From Novosphingobium sp. 32-60-15 (GTDB taxonomy: Bacteria > Pseudomonadota > Alphaproteobacteria > Sphingomonadales > Sphingomonadaceae): DNA of 64,000 nt. The notes under the pieces are model-generated. The model was not told the origin of the DNA. It was given only the letters and a program-made list of their open reading frames with translations, and searched no databases. Within the stretch, counting starts at the first letter, position 1, and each line of letters opens with the position of its first letter. Position numbers and translations under genes: made by a program. This document shows positions 37,293 to 47,029 of this stretch, one piece after another. Location: assembly GCF_002280675.1 (NCBI RefSeq), contig NZ_NCEN01000004.1:1-64000 (forward strand). The letters run 5' to 3'.

Positions 37293-40200
37293 ATGCTTCA
37301 ACAAATTGTAGCCCATTCCCTATCCCGGCGGATGCTGGTGATTGCCCTTTCGCTGGTTGTGGCAGCTTTGGGCGCCTGGGCTTTCATCCGGCTTCCGGTG
37401 GATGCCTATCCCAACATTGCCCAAACGCAGGTCAAAATCATCCTGAAAGCGCCCGGCATGACCCCGGAGGAGGTCGAAAGCCGGGTAATCACGCCCATAG
37501 AGACCGAGTTACTTGGTATCCCGAACCAGGCAATCCTGCGCTCTACTGCCAAGTACGCCATCGCCGATATCACGGTTGATTTTGTTGATGGGACTGACAT
37601 TTATTGGGCACGCCAACAGGTGGCAGAGCGTTTATCGGGTGTCTTGGCGGATATGCCCGGCGCGGTTTCGGGCGGCCTCGCGCCAATTTCCACCCCGCTT
37701 TCCGACATTTACATGTTTACCATCGAAGGCCCGCTCTCGCTTCAGCAGAAGCGCGAATTGCTCGATTGGACAATCCGCCCTGCCTTGCGTACGGTTCCCG
37801 GCGTTGCAGACGTGAACGCGCTTGGCGGCTTTGTCCGCACATTCGAAGTGCGCCCCGATCCGGTTGCGCTCGCTGCCGCACGGTTGACCGTCACTGATTT
37901 GCGTACCGCGATTGAAAGCGGCAATCGCAACGATGGTGCAGGCAGGCTGACCAGCGGAGAGGAATCGCTCATCGTGCGATCCGTCGGCGCGATGCAATCC
38001 GTTCAGGACCTTGCAGGGCTGGTCGTAGCAAGCCGCGAGGGACGCATCACGCGCGTATCCGATGTGGCCAGCGTTAGCGCAGGCAGCCTTACCCGCTATG
38101 GCGCTGTGACCCGCAACGGCCAGGGCGAAGCCGTGCAAGGCCTTGTCATCGCCTTACGTGGGGCTGATGCCCGCACGGTGGTTGATGGCATTCGGACGCG
38201 TCTTGCCGAGGTTGAAAGCGGGCTTCCTTCAGGAACGACCGTCGACGTCTTCTATGACCGGTCAGACCTTATTTCGCGCGCGGTCGGTACGGTTGAAAAG
38301 GCTTTGCTCGAAGCGACAGTGCTTGTCGTCATCTTGCTCATCGTGTTTCTGGGTGATTGGCGCGCAGCCGCCATTGTTGCGGCAACCCTGCCCATGTCCG
38401 CTTTGATCACATTCCTGTTCATGCAAGCGTTCGGTCTATCGGCAAACCTGATGAGTCTTGGCGGTTTGGCTATTGCCATCGGAATGCTGGTTGATGGCGC
38501 GGTCGTGGTTGTCGAAAATATTGTTGAACGCCTTGCTGCGCGCAAAGATGATCACACACCCGGCCTCAACCTAGTGTACCGGGCCACCACCGATGTGGTT
38601 GTCCCTGTCTCGGCCGGTATTGCCATTATTGCGCTCGTCTTTCTCCCGCTCCTGGCGCTTGAAGGATTGGAAGGCAAACTGTTTGCCCCCGTTGCATTGA
38701 CGATTGTCTTTGCACTGGCAGGATCGTTGATCGTCGCGATCACGCTGGTACCTGTTATGTCCTCTCTCGGCCTGCGGACGGGACATCATCAAGAACCTGC
38801 GCTGATGCGCTGGTTGGCGCCGCGCTATCACCAGTTGCTGACAACCGCCTTTGCCCGCAAGAAACTGGTCTACGGACTTTCCGGGTTTGGTTTGTTGCTG
38901 GCAGGCCTCGCTTACGCAGGTGTCGGCAAAACCTTCATGCCGACGATGGATGAAGGATCGGTCATTGTTCAGTTGACCAAGCTTCCGTCGATCAACCTTG
39001 CAAAATCAGTCGAAGGCGACCTTGCCGTGCAGCGTGCGCTGTTAAGCGTGCCCGAAGTCGCCGACGTTATTGCCCGCGTCGGCTCTGACGAATTGGGCCT
39101 TGATCCGATGGGTCTCAACGAAACCGACAGCTTCGTGCGGCTCAAGCCCCAATCCGAGTGGCGCGGCGACAAAGACTTTATCATTGAGGAACTGCGCAAA
39201 GCCACTGATGGCCTGCCCGGCATCGAAACAAGCTTCACACAACCCATCGAAATGCGCGTCTCCGAAATGCTCACGGGTTCGCGCGGCGATCTTGCGGTCA
39301 AGATTTTCGGTCCCGACAAGGCGGTCTTGTCAGATCTCGCCGGCAAAGTACAAAAGTCCATAGAGGGCGTACGCGGTGCCACCGAAGTTCTTACAGTCGC
39401 CAATGATAGCGTCGATTACCTGCAACTCGACATCGATCACACCAATGCAGGTCGCTTTGGCATGCCTGTTGATCAATTGCAGGACGCCCTGCGCGCGCAA
39501 GTTGAAGGTATGGCTGCAGGCAATGTCCTGGAGGGCCAGCGCCGTATACCGATCATGATCCGGGGTGATGAAAGCCTGCGCAGTGATCCCGCGCGCTTTG
39601 CAGATCTGCAACTGCTCACCCCCCGCGGAACGCTTGCACGGGTCAGCGATATGGCCAAGATTGAAAAGACCAGCGGGCCGGTGAAGCTCGACCACGAAAA
39701 CGGCTCGCGCTTCGCGCTGGTTCAGGCGTTCGTTTCGGGCCGCGATCTTGTCAGCTTTGTTGATGAATCGAAGGCGGCGGTCACAAGAAATGTAGTCCTG
39801 CCTGCAGGATACCGTATTGTCTGGGGCGGTCAGTTTGAAAACCAGCAACGTGCCTCGGCCCGGCTGATGACAGTAATCCCCTTTGCTTTGGGACTGATCC
39901 TGCTTGTCTTGCTGGCTACATTACGCTCAATGCGCGCTTCCCTGCTGATCTTGGGCAATATTCCATTCGCAATGGTTGGCGGCCTCATTTCGTTGTGGGC
40001 CTCGGGTGAATATCTTTCGGTTCCTGCCTCTGTCGGCTTCATCGCCTTGCTCGGGATCGCAGTCCTGAATGGCCTGGTCCTGGTGTCCTGCTTCCGGCAA
40101 TTGCGATACGAAGGCATGACGATGGCACAGGCCGTGCGCATTGGCGCTGAACGCCGGTTACGCCCTGTGTTGATGACGGCCAGCATCACCGCATTCGGCC

Positions 40201-40391
40201 TTGTCCCGCTGCTTTTCGCAACTGGTCCCGGATCAGAAATTCAGCGTCCCCTAGCCATCGTTGTGATCGGCGGACTGATTACATCAACCCTGCTGACGCT
40301 CGTCCTGCTGCCAATCCTGTTCGAACGCTTCGGCGAAAGCGCAGATGAACGCGACGACCCTCGCGAGAGCGGAAGTGCCGCCAGTGCCTGA
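37293..40391 (+). CDS. Heavy-metal-type RND efflux pump (CzcA-like)
   Basis: This 1032-residue inner-membrane pump has the RND architecture: twelve transmembrane helices and two large periplasmic loops. The TM4 segment reads AIAIGMLVDGAVVVVENIVERL, given here by its core GMLVDGAVVVVEN, with the Asp and Glu typical of the heavy-metal (HME) group that exports divalent cations such as cobalt, zinc, cadmium or nickel. Other marks are the N-terminal LPVDAYPNIAQTQV and VGKTFMPTMDEGSVIV. The metal cannot be decided from sequence. It is five bases downstream of the adaptor gene. Confidence 0.92.
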   Translation: MLQQIVAHSLSRRMLVIALSLVVAALGAWAFIRLPVDAYPNIAQTQVKIILKAPGMTPEEVESRVITPIETELLGIPNQAILRSTAKYAIADITVDFVDGTDIYWARQQVAERLSGVLADMPGAVSGGLAPISTPLSDIYMFTIEGPLSLQQKRELLDWTIRPALRTVPGVADVNALGGFVRTFEVRPDPVALAAARLTVTDLRTAIESGNRNDGAGRLTSGEESLIVRSVGAMQSVQDLAGLVVASREGRITRVSDVASVSAGSLTRYGAVTRNGQGEAVQGLVIALRGADARTVVDGIRTRLAEVESGLPSGTTVDVFYDRSDLISRAVGTVEKALLEATVLVVILLIVFLGDWRAAAIVAATLPMSALITFLFMQAFGLSANLMSLGGLAIAIGMLVDGAVVVVENIVERLAARKDDHTPGLNLVYRATTDVVVPVSAGIAIIALVFLPLLALEGLEGKLFAPVALTIVFALAGSLIVAITLVPVMSSLGLRTGHHQEPALMRWLAPRYHQLLTTAFARKKLVYGLSGFGLLLAGLAYAGVGKTFMPTMDEGSVIVQLTKLPSINLAKSVEGDLAVQRALLSVPEVADVIARVGSDELGLDPMGLNETDSFVRLKPQSEWRGDKDFIIEELRKATDGLPGIETSFTQPIEMRVSEMLTGSRGDLAVKIFGPDKAVLSDLAGKVQKSIEGVRGATEVLTVANDSVDYLQLDIDHTNAGRFGMPVDQLQDALRAQVEGMAAGNVLEGQRRIPIMIRGDESLRSDPARFADLQLLTPRGTLARVSDMAKIEKTSGPVKLDHENGSRFALVQAFVSGRDLVSFVDESKAAVTRNVVLPAGYRIVWGGQFENQQRASARLMTVIPFALGLILLVLLATLRSMRASLLILGNIPFAMVGGLISLWASGEYLSVPASVGFIALLGIAVLNGLVLVSCFRQLRYEGMTMAQAVRIGAERRLRPVLMTASITAFGLVPLLFATGPGSEIQRPLAIVVIGGLITSTLLTLVLLPILFERFGESADERDDPRESGSAASA

Positions 40392-40683
40392 TCTGATGCT
40401 CTCCCTCCACTGCGCCACGGCCGATGCAGATGTCATCACCAATGCCCTTCGCACGATTACGGACGCGCCCATCCATTTGCATGATGAAGCCGTGCTTGGC
40501 CGGGATTTCAGCGATGCGGCACTTGGTGAAAAAGTTACCGGGCAATTGCGCCGCACCTGCATTGAACTGCTGGTCGAGGATACCATGATTGACGACTTGA
40601 TCGAAGCTGCGCGCACATGCCGCCGTCGTTTGCCCGTGCGCTGGCACGCTGTCCCTATATCGGCGCAAGGACGCTTGGCATGA
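40345..40683 (+). CDS. DUF3240 family small protein in the efflux operon
   Basis: The 112-residue protein has no signal peptide or membrane helix and should be cytoplasmic. The pattern LMLSLHCATADADVITNAL, EKVTGQLRRTCIELLV and a C-terminal PVRWHAVPISAQGR matches the DUF3240 family, which is found beside Czc-type efflux genes. A ferredoxin-like, PII/CutA-type fold has been suggested for such proteins as far as I recall, which would fit a metal or nucleotide sensor role; this is not established. It overlaps the pump gene by 47 bases if the ATG at 40345 is used (GTG at 40375 or 40384 are alternatives), and overlaps the next gene by four. Confidence 0.8.
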   Translation: MNATTLARAEVPPVPDLMLSLHCATADADVITNALRTITDAPIHLHDEAVLGRDFSDAALGEKVTGQLRRTCIELLVEDTMIDDLIEAARTCRRRLPVRWHAVPISAQGRLA

Positions 40684-41918
40684 ACCGCTTGGCCCTCAGC
40701 GCCATTGTCGCCGTACTTTTGGCCAATCCGGCAGTCGCCGCGCCCAGCTTGCCGGATGAGCCGATGGTGGTGGCAGCCCTGGACAATCATCCATCTGTGA
40801 CTGGCGCAGCGCAACGCGTAGAGGCCGCACGCGCCGCAGCCCAGATGCTTTCGCGCGGATCGCAGGAGTTCACGCTGTCTGGCAGCTATATGTCGCGCGA
40901 TATCACCAATGAGCGACGCTATAACGAATTTGATGCCAGCCTGACCCGGCCAATCCGCATGCCGGGAAAAGCAGGGCTGGATCGAAAATCAGGCCAGTTG
41001 GGCGTCGAAGTCGCCCAAAATCGGATGGAAGACGCGCGCCACCAAACGGCGCTTGTCTTGGCAGGAATGTGGATTGATTGGCTGACTGCCGGAGAATTGC
41101 AGCGCAGCGATCTTGCCACCGTGGACCTTCTTGAACAGGAGGTTCGCGCTCTGACACGTCGCCACGAATTACGCGATGCGTCCCGGCTGGAGATCGATCA
41201 AACGCAGGCAGCGCTGGATCAAGCGCGTGGCCAAGCGACACGGACCACGGCCGATTTGGAACGTGCCCGCGCGATGCTGGCCGCCAATTTCCCCGATTTG
41301 CCGCTGACTCAAGCCCCCCCTGCCCTCGGAACACCCGAATTGCCGAATGACGGGTTGGAAAAGCTGCGCGATCTTGTCATTTCGCGCAGTCACGAGATCC
41401 TTGCATCCCAACGCGAAGCTGAACGCGTTTCAACACTGGCAGAACGCGCACATCGCGATCGTATCGCCGACCCATCCGTTGGCGTGCGTGTTTTCAGAGA
41501 GCGTGGCGGCCTTGAACGGGGCGCAGGCTTGACCTTTTCAATGCCGTTGGGCGGCGGCTATCGTAAAGCCGCTGCTGAACAAGCCTCGTCCGAAGCAAGC
41601 GCTGCCCAATTGGAATTGGTCAGCGTGCGCCGAATGGTTGAAGCGACGGCGCAGTCCGATCTGCTTGATGCCCGCAACAGGCTGGCTTCGTGGGAGAGAT
41701 TTGAGGCTGGTTCTCGCACTGCCACAACTGCCGCTACGCGCGTCAGCACAGGCTACAGGCTTGGTGCAATCGACTTGTCCGATTTGCTGCTGGCGCGCCG
41801 GCAAGAGCATGATGCAAGGCGGATGGAAGTGACGGCACGGGCGGATTCGATCCGCTCCTTACTCAAGCTGCAAATCGATGCGCACGTCATCTGGATGGGT
41901 AGTGAAATTGAAAATTGA
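40680..41918 (+). CDS. TolC-family outer-membrane channel (CzcC-like)
   Basis: This outer-membrane factor would complete the RND tripartite pump. The 412-residue product has a signal peptide (MNRLALSAIVAVLLANPAVAAP) and the repeated helical structure of the family. Motifs include VVAALDNHPSVTGAAQRVEAA and LGAIDLSDLLLARRQEHDAR. It is unusual for the channel gene to come last, after the DUF3240 gene; CzcC often comes first in czcCBA operons. The ATG at 40680 forms an ATGA overlap with the DUF3240 stop. Confidence 0.9.
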   Translation: MNRLALSAIVAVLLANPAVAAPSLPDEPMVVAALDNHPSVTGAAQRVEAARAAAQMLSRGSQEFTLSGSYMSRDITNERRYNEFDASLTRPIRMPGKAGLDRKSGQLGVEVAQNRMEDARHQTALVLAGMWIDWLTAGELQRSDLATVDLLEQEVRALTRRHELRDASRLEIDQTQAALDQARGQATRTTADLERARAMLAANFPDLPLTQAPPALGTPELPNDGLEKLRDLVISRSHEILASQREAERVSTLAERAHRDRIADPSVGVRVFRERGGLERGAGLTFSMPLGGGYRKAAAEQASSEASAAQLELVSVRRMVEATAQSDLLDARNRLASWERFEAGSRTATTAATRVSTGYRLGAIDLSDLLLARRQEHDARRMEVTARADSIRSLLKLQIDAHVIWMGSEIEN

Positions 41919-41988
41919 TACCCACTTGCCCGGCATTGCGGGATGCGCCACTTTGACAGGCGTGACACTCCGGCGCATGTAGCGCGCC

Positions 41989-43137
41989 ATGCAATTTACC
42001 GGTTTCGATCTCGATCACTTTGTGGCCCATTACTGGCAAAAGCAGCCACTGCTTATCCGCAATCCTTGGGGTGATTGGCAAAACCCGCTTGAGCCTGATG
42101 AATTGGCCGGGCTTGCTTGCGAAGATGACGTCGAATCGCGCCTTGTCATCGGTAATGATGGCAACCGGACCATGGAGAATGGCCCGTTTGCCGAAGATCG
42201 GTTCGCTGGCCTCGGCACTGGCCCCTGGACGTTGCTAGTCCAAGCTGTGGACCATCACGTGCCCGATGTCGCCGAACTGATTGCACCGTTCCGATTTGTA
42301 CCCAACTGGCGCATCGATGACGTGATGGTCAGTTACGCGACTGATGGCGGCGGTGTCGGATCACATTACGATAATTATGATGTCTTTCTCGTCCAGGGCC
42401 TTGGCCAGCGGCGGTGGCGCGTAGGCCCCAAGTGCGATTCCCGGACACCCTTGTTGCCGCATGACGACCTGCGCCTTGTTGCCGAATTTGAGGCAACTGA
42501 TGAGTGGGTGCTAAATCCCGGCGATATCCTGTATGTGCCGCCCTGCTACGCGCATGATGGCGTGGCCGTGGGCGATGATTGCATGACATATTCAATCGGG
42601 TTTCGCGCACCTTCGCGAAGTGAATTGATTGAAGGATGGGCTGAGCATCTGGCCGAGCAATTCTCCGACGAAGAGCGATATACCGACCCCGATCTTGCCT
42701 TGCAGGCCCAGCCCGGCGAAATATCGGAAGCCGCCATCGCTCGGCTGCATGACATTGTTATGGAAGCCATCTCTGATCGCGCCGGATTTGCGCGCTGGTT
42801 TGGCCAGCACAACAGCACGCCAAAGTACGACCGCGATTGGCGGCCCGAAACGCTGCTCGATGAAAAGGCGTTGCTTACATCCGTGGCGCAAGGCCTACCG
42901 CTTATTCGCAACCCGGCATCACGATTTTCTTTCATCCGCGTCGGCCCGCAAGAAAATGCTTTGTTCGTGGACGGTCAAAGTTTCAAATGTGAGGGCGAAA
43001 GTGCCGTGTTGGCTGAAAGCATCTGCGCGACCCCTGTCATTTTGCTTGGTCACACTGACGTCCAATGCGCCGACGTAGCATCGCTGCTTATTGCGCTGGT
43101 CAATCAGGGAAGTTTAGCGTTCGACGACGATGGCTAG
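41989..43137 (+). CDS. RoxA/YcfD-type cupin 2-oxoglutarate oxygenase
   Basis: The 382-residue JmjC-like protein resembles E. coli RoxA (YcfD), an iron and 2-oxoglutarate-dependent enzyme that hydroxylates an arginine in ribosomal protein L16. Visible motifs are FVAHYWQKQPLLIRN at the start and GSHYDNYDVFLVQ with the iron-binding HxD. LNPGDILYVPPCYAHDG supplies the second His. A C-terminal winged-helix-like dimerisation region follows. The substrate cannot be proven from sequence. It starts 70 bases after the efflux operon and is probably a separate unit. Confidence 0.88.
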   Translation: MQFTGFDLDHFVAHYWQKQPLLIRNPWGDWQNPLEPDELAGLACEDDVESRLVIGNDGNRTMENGPFAEDRFAGLGTGPWTLLVQAVDHHVPDVAELIAPFRFVPNWRIDDVMVSYATDGGGVGSHYDNYDVFLVQGLGQRRWRVGPKCDSRTPLLPHDDLRLVAEFEATDEWVLNPGDILYVPPCYAHDGVAVGDDCMTYSIGFRAPSRSELIEGWAEHLAEQFSDEERYTDPDLALQAQPGEISEAAIARLHDIVMEAISDRAGFARWFGQHNSTPKYDRDWRPETLLDEKALLTSVAQGLPLIRNPASRFSFIRVGPQENALFVDGQSFKCEGESAVLAESICATPVILLGHTDVQCADVASLLIALVNQGSLAFDDDG

Positions 43138-43263
43138 ACGCTTGGCCTTCAGAAGTGCTGCGTCCTTTCAGTAGTTTACCGACATATTCCAATGCCCGCA
43201 TTTCAACTTGCTTAACCTAATCAGGCTTAAGGTGCCAAAGGACGTGGGCAACTGGAAATACGC

Positions 43264-44055
43264 ATGACTGAAGGAACCGGGCGTTCGGCCAAATGTGGGC
43301 AATGTCGCGACGGGTTCGCATTTGATCGTCCGATCACCATGGCCTTCCAGCCCATCCTCGACTTTTCCGCAGGTTCGATCTTTGCCCAAGAAGCCCTCGT
43401 TCGTGGCACCAACGGCGAGACTGCTGCTGACATTCTGACAAGCGTGGATTCCCAAAGCCGCTACTCATTCGATCAGCTTTGCCGGATCAAAGCCATTGAA
43501 TTGGCGTCGGATTTATCGCTGGCGCAAGATGGCAGCAATCTGTCCATCAATTTTCTGCCGAACGCGGTCTACGAACCGCGCGCCTGCATCCGCACCACGC
43601 TTGAAACGGCCATGCGCGTGTCTTTCCCGCTGCGGTGCATCATCTTTGAATTCACAGAAGTTGAGCAACTCGACACCAATCACCTGCTCAATATTCTGCG
43701 CAGTTACCGCGCGATGGGCTTCAAAACCGCGATAGACGATTTTGGCGCAGGCTATGCCGGGCTTGCTCTTCTGTCCCGTTTCCAGCCCGATCTGGTCAAA
43801 ATCGATATGGAACTAATCCGTGACATCGACAAATTCGATGTCAAACGCACCATCGTAAGAGGTATTATCAGCATCCTCGACGACCTTGGTATTCGCGCCA
43901 TTTGCGAAGGCATCGAGACGCTCGAGGAGTTCGAGGTTTTGCGCGATATGGGGATCGACCTCATGCAGGGATACCTGTTTGCGCGACCCAGCCTCGCGCA
44001 GATCACGGCACCGTTTTGGCCAGATCGGCAGGATTTGGCGCGCGCTCAGGCATAA
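43264..44055 (+). CDS. EAL-domain c-di-GMP phosphodiesterase
   Basis: The 263-residue protein is almost entirely an EAL domain, which hydrolyses cyclic di-GMP to linear pGpG. Catalytic signatures are intact: EALVRG, NFLPN, FEFTE, DDFGAGYAG, VKIDMELIR and CEGIET. It therefore should be active. The short N-terminal extension has a CxxC pair (CGQC), which may sense metal or redox state. There is no membrane segment. It ends with a good terminator. A link to the pilus genes at 23-26 kb through attachment control is possible but inferred. Confidence 0.93.
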   Translation: MTEGTGRSAKCGQCRDGFAFDRPITMAFQPILDFSAGSIFAQEALVRGTNGETAADILTSVDSQSRYSFDQLCRIKAIELASDLSLAQDGSNLSINFLPNAVYEPRACIRTTLETAMRVSFPLRCIIFEFTEVEQLDTNHLLNILRSYRAMGFKTAIDDFGAGYAGLALLSRFQPDLVKIDMELIRDIDKFDVKRTIVRGIISILDDLGIRAICEGIETLEEFEVLRDMGIDLMQGYLFARPSLAQITAPFWPDRQDLARAQA

Positions 44056-44088
44056 ATTACTTCAATACATTCCGGATTTGACAAAAAT

Positions 44089-44120
44089 GCGCGAACCGGA
44101 AAGCCAGTCCGCGCTTTTTT
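44089..44120 (+). terminator. Rho-independent terminator after the EAL gene
   Basis: GCGCGAACCGG and CCAGTCCGCGC form an 11-base stem with two mismatches around the loop AAAG, followed by six T residues. It terminates plus-strand transcripts before the minus-strand gene lpdA. Confidence 0.8.
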
Positions 44121-44147
44121 GATTAGCTACCTATCCTGGAACAAGCC

Positions 44148-45560
44148 TCAGATGTGGATGGCCTTGCCATAAGCTGCCAGCACGCTTTCGTGCATCGATT
44201 CACTGATCGTCGGGTGCGGAAATACGGTGTGCATCAATTCCGCTTCGGTTGTTTCAAGCGTCTTGCCAATGACAAAGCCCTGAATCATTTCCGTGACTTC
44301 GGCACCAATCATGTGCGCGCCGAGCAGTTCGCCAGTTTTGGCATCGAACACGGTTTTGACAAAACCTTCAGGTTCACCCAGCGCAATGGCTTTGCCGTTG
44401 CCGATGAACGGGAACATGCCAACCTTGAGCGTGTAGCCAGCCTCTTTGGCTTTCGCTTCTGTCATGCCCACGCTGGCGATTTGCGGGTGGCAATAGGTAC
44501 AGCCCGGAATATTGCCACGATCCATCGGATGGGGGTGAACATCCTTGTTGCCAAGTTCAGCGGCAATGGCTTCGGCGGCGATCACGCCTTCGTGGCTTGC
44601 CTTGTGTGCAAGCCATGGCCCCGGCGTAACGTCGCCAATCGCCCACAGGTTCTTGACGTTGGTACGGCCAAAACCATCAATGGTGATAAAGCCGCGGTCA
44701 GCGGTCACGCCAAGCGCTTCAAGACCGATGTTTTCGGTATTGGGCACAATGCCGACTGCAACGATCACGTGGCTGAAATCGCTTTCAGCGACCGTTCCAT
44801 CTTTGCTCTTGATCTTCGCCTTCAAGCCATTGGCATTCAAAGCGATGCTTTCGACACCAGCACCGGTCATGATGGTGATGCCCTGCTTGGTCAGCGCCTT
44901 TTGCAGGAAGGCGGAGACGTCAGCGTCTTCCACCGGTACAACGCGGTCGAGCATCTCAACGACGGTAACCTTTGATCCCATATCGTTGTAGAAGCTGGCA
45001 AATTCGATGCCAATTGCGCCCGAACCGATGACCAGCAGATTGCTCGGCAATTCCTTCGGCGTCATCGCATGGCGATACGTCCACACGCGTTCACCATCGG
45101 CCTTGGCAAACGGCAGATCACGGGCGCGCGCACCGGTTGCCACGATCACGTGCTTGGCTGTGAGGGTTTCAACACCATTGTCACCTGTCACCTCCACGCT
45201 CGTCGCGCTCTTCAACACGCCTGCGCCCATGTGAACCGCGATCTTGTTCTTCTTCATCAGGTGCCCGATGCCCTGATTAAGTTGCTTGGCTACACCGCGC
45301 GAACGCTTGACCACTGCATCAAGATCAGCGCGAATGTTGTCTGCCGCCAGACCATAAGCTGCTGCATGCTTCATATGGTTCAGCACTTCGGCAGACCGCA
45401 GCAGCGCCTTGGTCGGGATGCAGCCCCAATTGAGGCAAATGCCGCCAAGATTTTCCCGTTCAATAATCGCGGTTTTCAGGCCAAGCTGCGCGCAGCGGAT
45501 GGCCGCTACATAACCGCCGGGGCCCGATCCTAGAACGATGACATCATATTGTTCAGCCAC
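44148..45560 (-). CDS. lpdA: Dihydrolipoyl dehydrogenase (E3)
   Basis: LpdA reoxidises dihydrolipoyl groups of E2 using FAD and NAD. The 470-residue product has the FAD motif GSGPGGYVAAIRCAQLG, the redox disulfide GGICLNWGCIPTKALL, the NAD-binding GSGAIGIEFASFYNDMG, and the C-terminal interface His-Glu in HTVFPHPTISESMHE. The start is GTG with GGAG upstream. It lies 76 bases after pdhC on the minus strand and is likely to be co-transcribed with it. Confidence 0.96.
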   Translation of the reverse strand: MAEQYDVIVLGSGPGGYVAAIRCAQLGLKTAIIERENLGGICLNWGCIPTKALLRSAEVLNHMKHAAAYGLAADNIRADLDAVVKRSRGVAKQLNQGIGHLMKKNKIAVHMGAGVLKSATSVEVTGDNGVETLTAKHVIVATGARARDLPFAKADGERVWTYRHAMTPKELPSNLLVIGSGAIGIEFASFYNDMGSKVTVVEMLDRVVPVEDADVSAFLQKALTKQGITIMTGAGVESIALNANGLKAKIKSKDGTVAESDFSHVIVAVGIVPNTENIGLEALGVTADRGFITIDGFGRTNVKNLWAIGDVTPGPWLAHKASHEGVIAAEAIAAELGNKDVHPHPMDRGNIPGCTYCHPQIASVGMTEAKAKEAGYTLKVGMFPFIGNGKAIALGEPEGFVKTVFDAKTGELLGAHMIGAEVTEMIQGFVIGKTLETTEAELMHTVFPHPTISESMHESVLAAYGKAIHI

Positions 45561-45636
45561 GCGAAAACTCCTTCAGGCCTTATATCTTTGGCCACTGATT
45601 TAGCATCAGGAGCAGACAGCGCCGCTCCTCATTATG

Positions 45637-46923
45637 TCAGGCGATCAGGCCGAGCGGATCTTCGATCAACGCTTTGAACGCCTGCATCAGGGCCGCACCG
45701 TCTGCACCGTCAACTGCGCGGTGATCAAAGCTGCCCGTGGCTGACATCACCGTAGCCACTGCTAAAGCGCCGTCGATCACATAAGGCCGCTGTTCGCCTG
45801 CCCCCACAGCCATGATCATGCCCTGTGGCGGGTTGATGACCGCGTCGAAATTTTTGATGCCGAACATGCCAAGGTTTGAAAGCGATGCAGTACCGCCTTG
45901 ATATTCATGCGGCTGCAGCTTGCCTTCACGTGCTTTGCCAGCAAGTGCCTTCATTTCGGTTGCGACTGCCGAGATCGATTTGTTGCCCGCGTCAACGATG
46001 ATCGGCGTAATCAGGCCCGAAGGCGCAGCGACAGCAACCGATATGTCGGCGCGTTCATAAGTGCGCAATTCATCGCCAGCAAAGCTGACATTGCATTTCG
46101 GAACCTGAACCAGCGCCTTGGCCAGCGCTTTGATGATCAGGTCATTGACCGAAAGCTTTACGCCTTGCGCTTCCAAGGTCTTGTTCAACTGGCTGCGCAG
46201 CTTGAGCAATGCATCCAGTTGAATATCGACCGTAAGGTAAATATGGGGAATCGTCTGCTTCGCCTCAGTCAGGCGGCGTGCGATTGTCTTGCGCACGTTG
46301 TTCAGCTTCTGCGACGTGTATGGAATGCCGAAATCTGGAGCCGGTGCGGATGTTGGCGCTGTTGCGGGCTCGGCGATTGCGGCAGGTGCCTGAACAGGCG
46401 CAGCAACTGGAGCAACCATCGCTGCTGAAGGTGCAGCGACAACGTCTGCTTTTACAATCCGACCATTGGGGCCTGAACCCTTGACGCTCACAAGATCAAC
46501 GCCTGTATCTGCCGCAATGCGCTTTGCCAGAGGGCTGGCGATCACACGGTCAACTTTGGCAGCAGACGCCGGTGCAATTACCGCTGCTTGCGCCTTAGGC
46601 GCGGGCGAGGGTGTTGTTACTGCTGTTGGAGCAGGCACAGGCACTTTTGCCGCTGGTGATGGCGCCGGCGTTGCATCTTCGTCTTCCCCAGCGATCATCG
46701 CGATCACCGTACCGACCTTTACGCCTTCGCTGCCTTCCGAAACGTCGATGGAAACAATCGTACCCTCGTCGACGGCCTCAAATTCCATCGTGGCCTTATC
46801 TGTTTCAATCTCGGCCATGATATCGCCCGAGGACACTTTATCGCCGACTTTCACCAGCCATTTTGCGAGAGTACCTTCCTCCATGGTTGGCGAAAGGGCG
46901 GGCATCTTGATCGCGATGGGCAT
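45637..46923 (-). CDS. pdhC: Pyruvate dehydrogenase E2, dihydrolipoyl acetyltransferase
   Basis: E2 transfers the acetyl group to CoA and forms the core of the complex. The 428-residue product has one lipoyl domain (residues 1-80, Lys43 in [11 protein letters not shown]), Ala/Pro-rich linkers and a peripheral subunit-binding domain ([27 protein letters not shown]). The catalytic domain carries the active-site [13 protein letters not shown]. Its lipoyl domain is very close to that of PdhB, pointing to duplication or shared constraint. ATG at 46923 ([12 protein letters not shown]) was chosen over the open frame to 46974. Confidence 0.96.
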   Translation of the reverse strand: MPIAIKMPALSPTMEEGTLAKWLVKVGDKVSSGDIMAEIETDKATMEFEAVDEGTIVSIDVSEGSEGVKVGTVIAMIAGEDEDATPAPSPAAKVPVPAPTAVTTPSPAPKAQAAVIAPASAAKVDRVIASPLAKRIAADTGVDLVSVKGSGPNGRIVKADVVAAPSAAMVAPVAAPVQAPAAIAEPATAPTSAPAPDFGIPYTSQKLNNVRKTIARRLTEAKQTIPHIYLTVDIQLDALLKLRSQLNKTLEAQGVKLSVNDLIIKALAKALVQVPKCNVSFAGDELRTYERADISVAVAAPSGLITPIIVDAGNKSISAVATEMKALAGKAREGKLQPHEYQGGTASLSNLGMFGIKNFDAVINPPQGMIMAVGAGEQRPYVIDGALAVATVMSATGSFDHRAVDGADGAALMQAFKALIEDPLGLIA

Positions 46924-47001
46924 GGGCGGTTTCCGGGTCCTGTTTGCGGCAAGGAAACCCGTGCCGAAGCACAAACCTCCTTTGCATCTTTTGTCTGCCC
47001 C

Positions 47002-47029
47002 ATTTCACCAGCATGGCGCGTTCGGTCAA
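47002..47029 (-). promoter_or_regulatory. Candidate pdhC-lpdA promoter
   Basis: The minus strand reads TTGACC, a 16-base spacer, then TGAAAT. The -35 hexamer is good (five of six) and the -10 is moderate. The -35 overlaps the 18-base inverted repeat at 47027-47044, so a protein bound there could hinder RNA polymerase. Confidence 0.35.

Noticed and set aside
43205-43235. TTAA-N11-TTAA upstream of the EAL gene as a CtrA box
   Set aside because: The spacing is 11 and not 7, so it does not fit the CtrA consensus.
29206-44147. Recent genomic island between the pdh gene blocks
   Set aside because: No integrase, transposase, tRNA junction or flanking repeats were seen, and base composition looks similar to the surroundings. 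Only an old rearrangement remains plausible.
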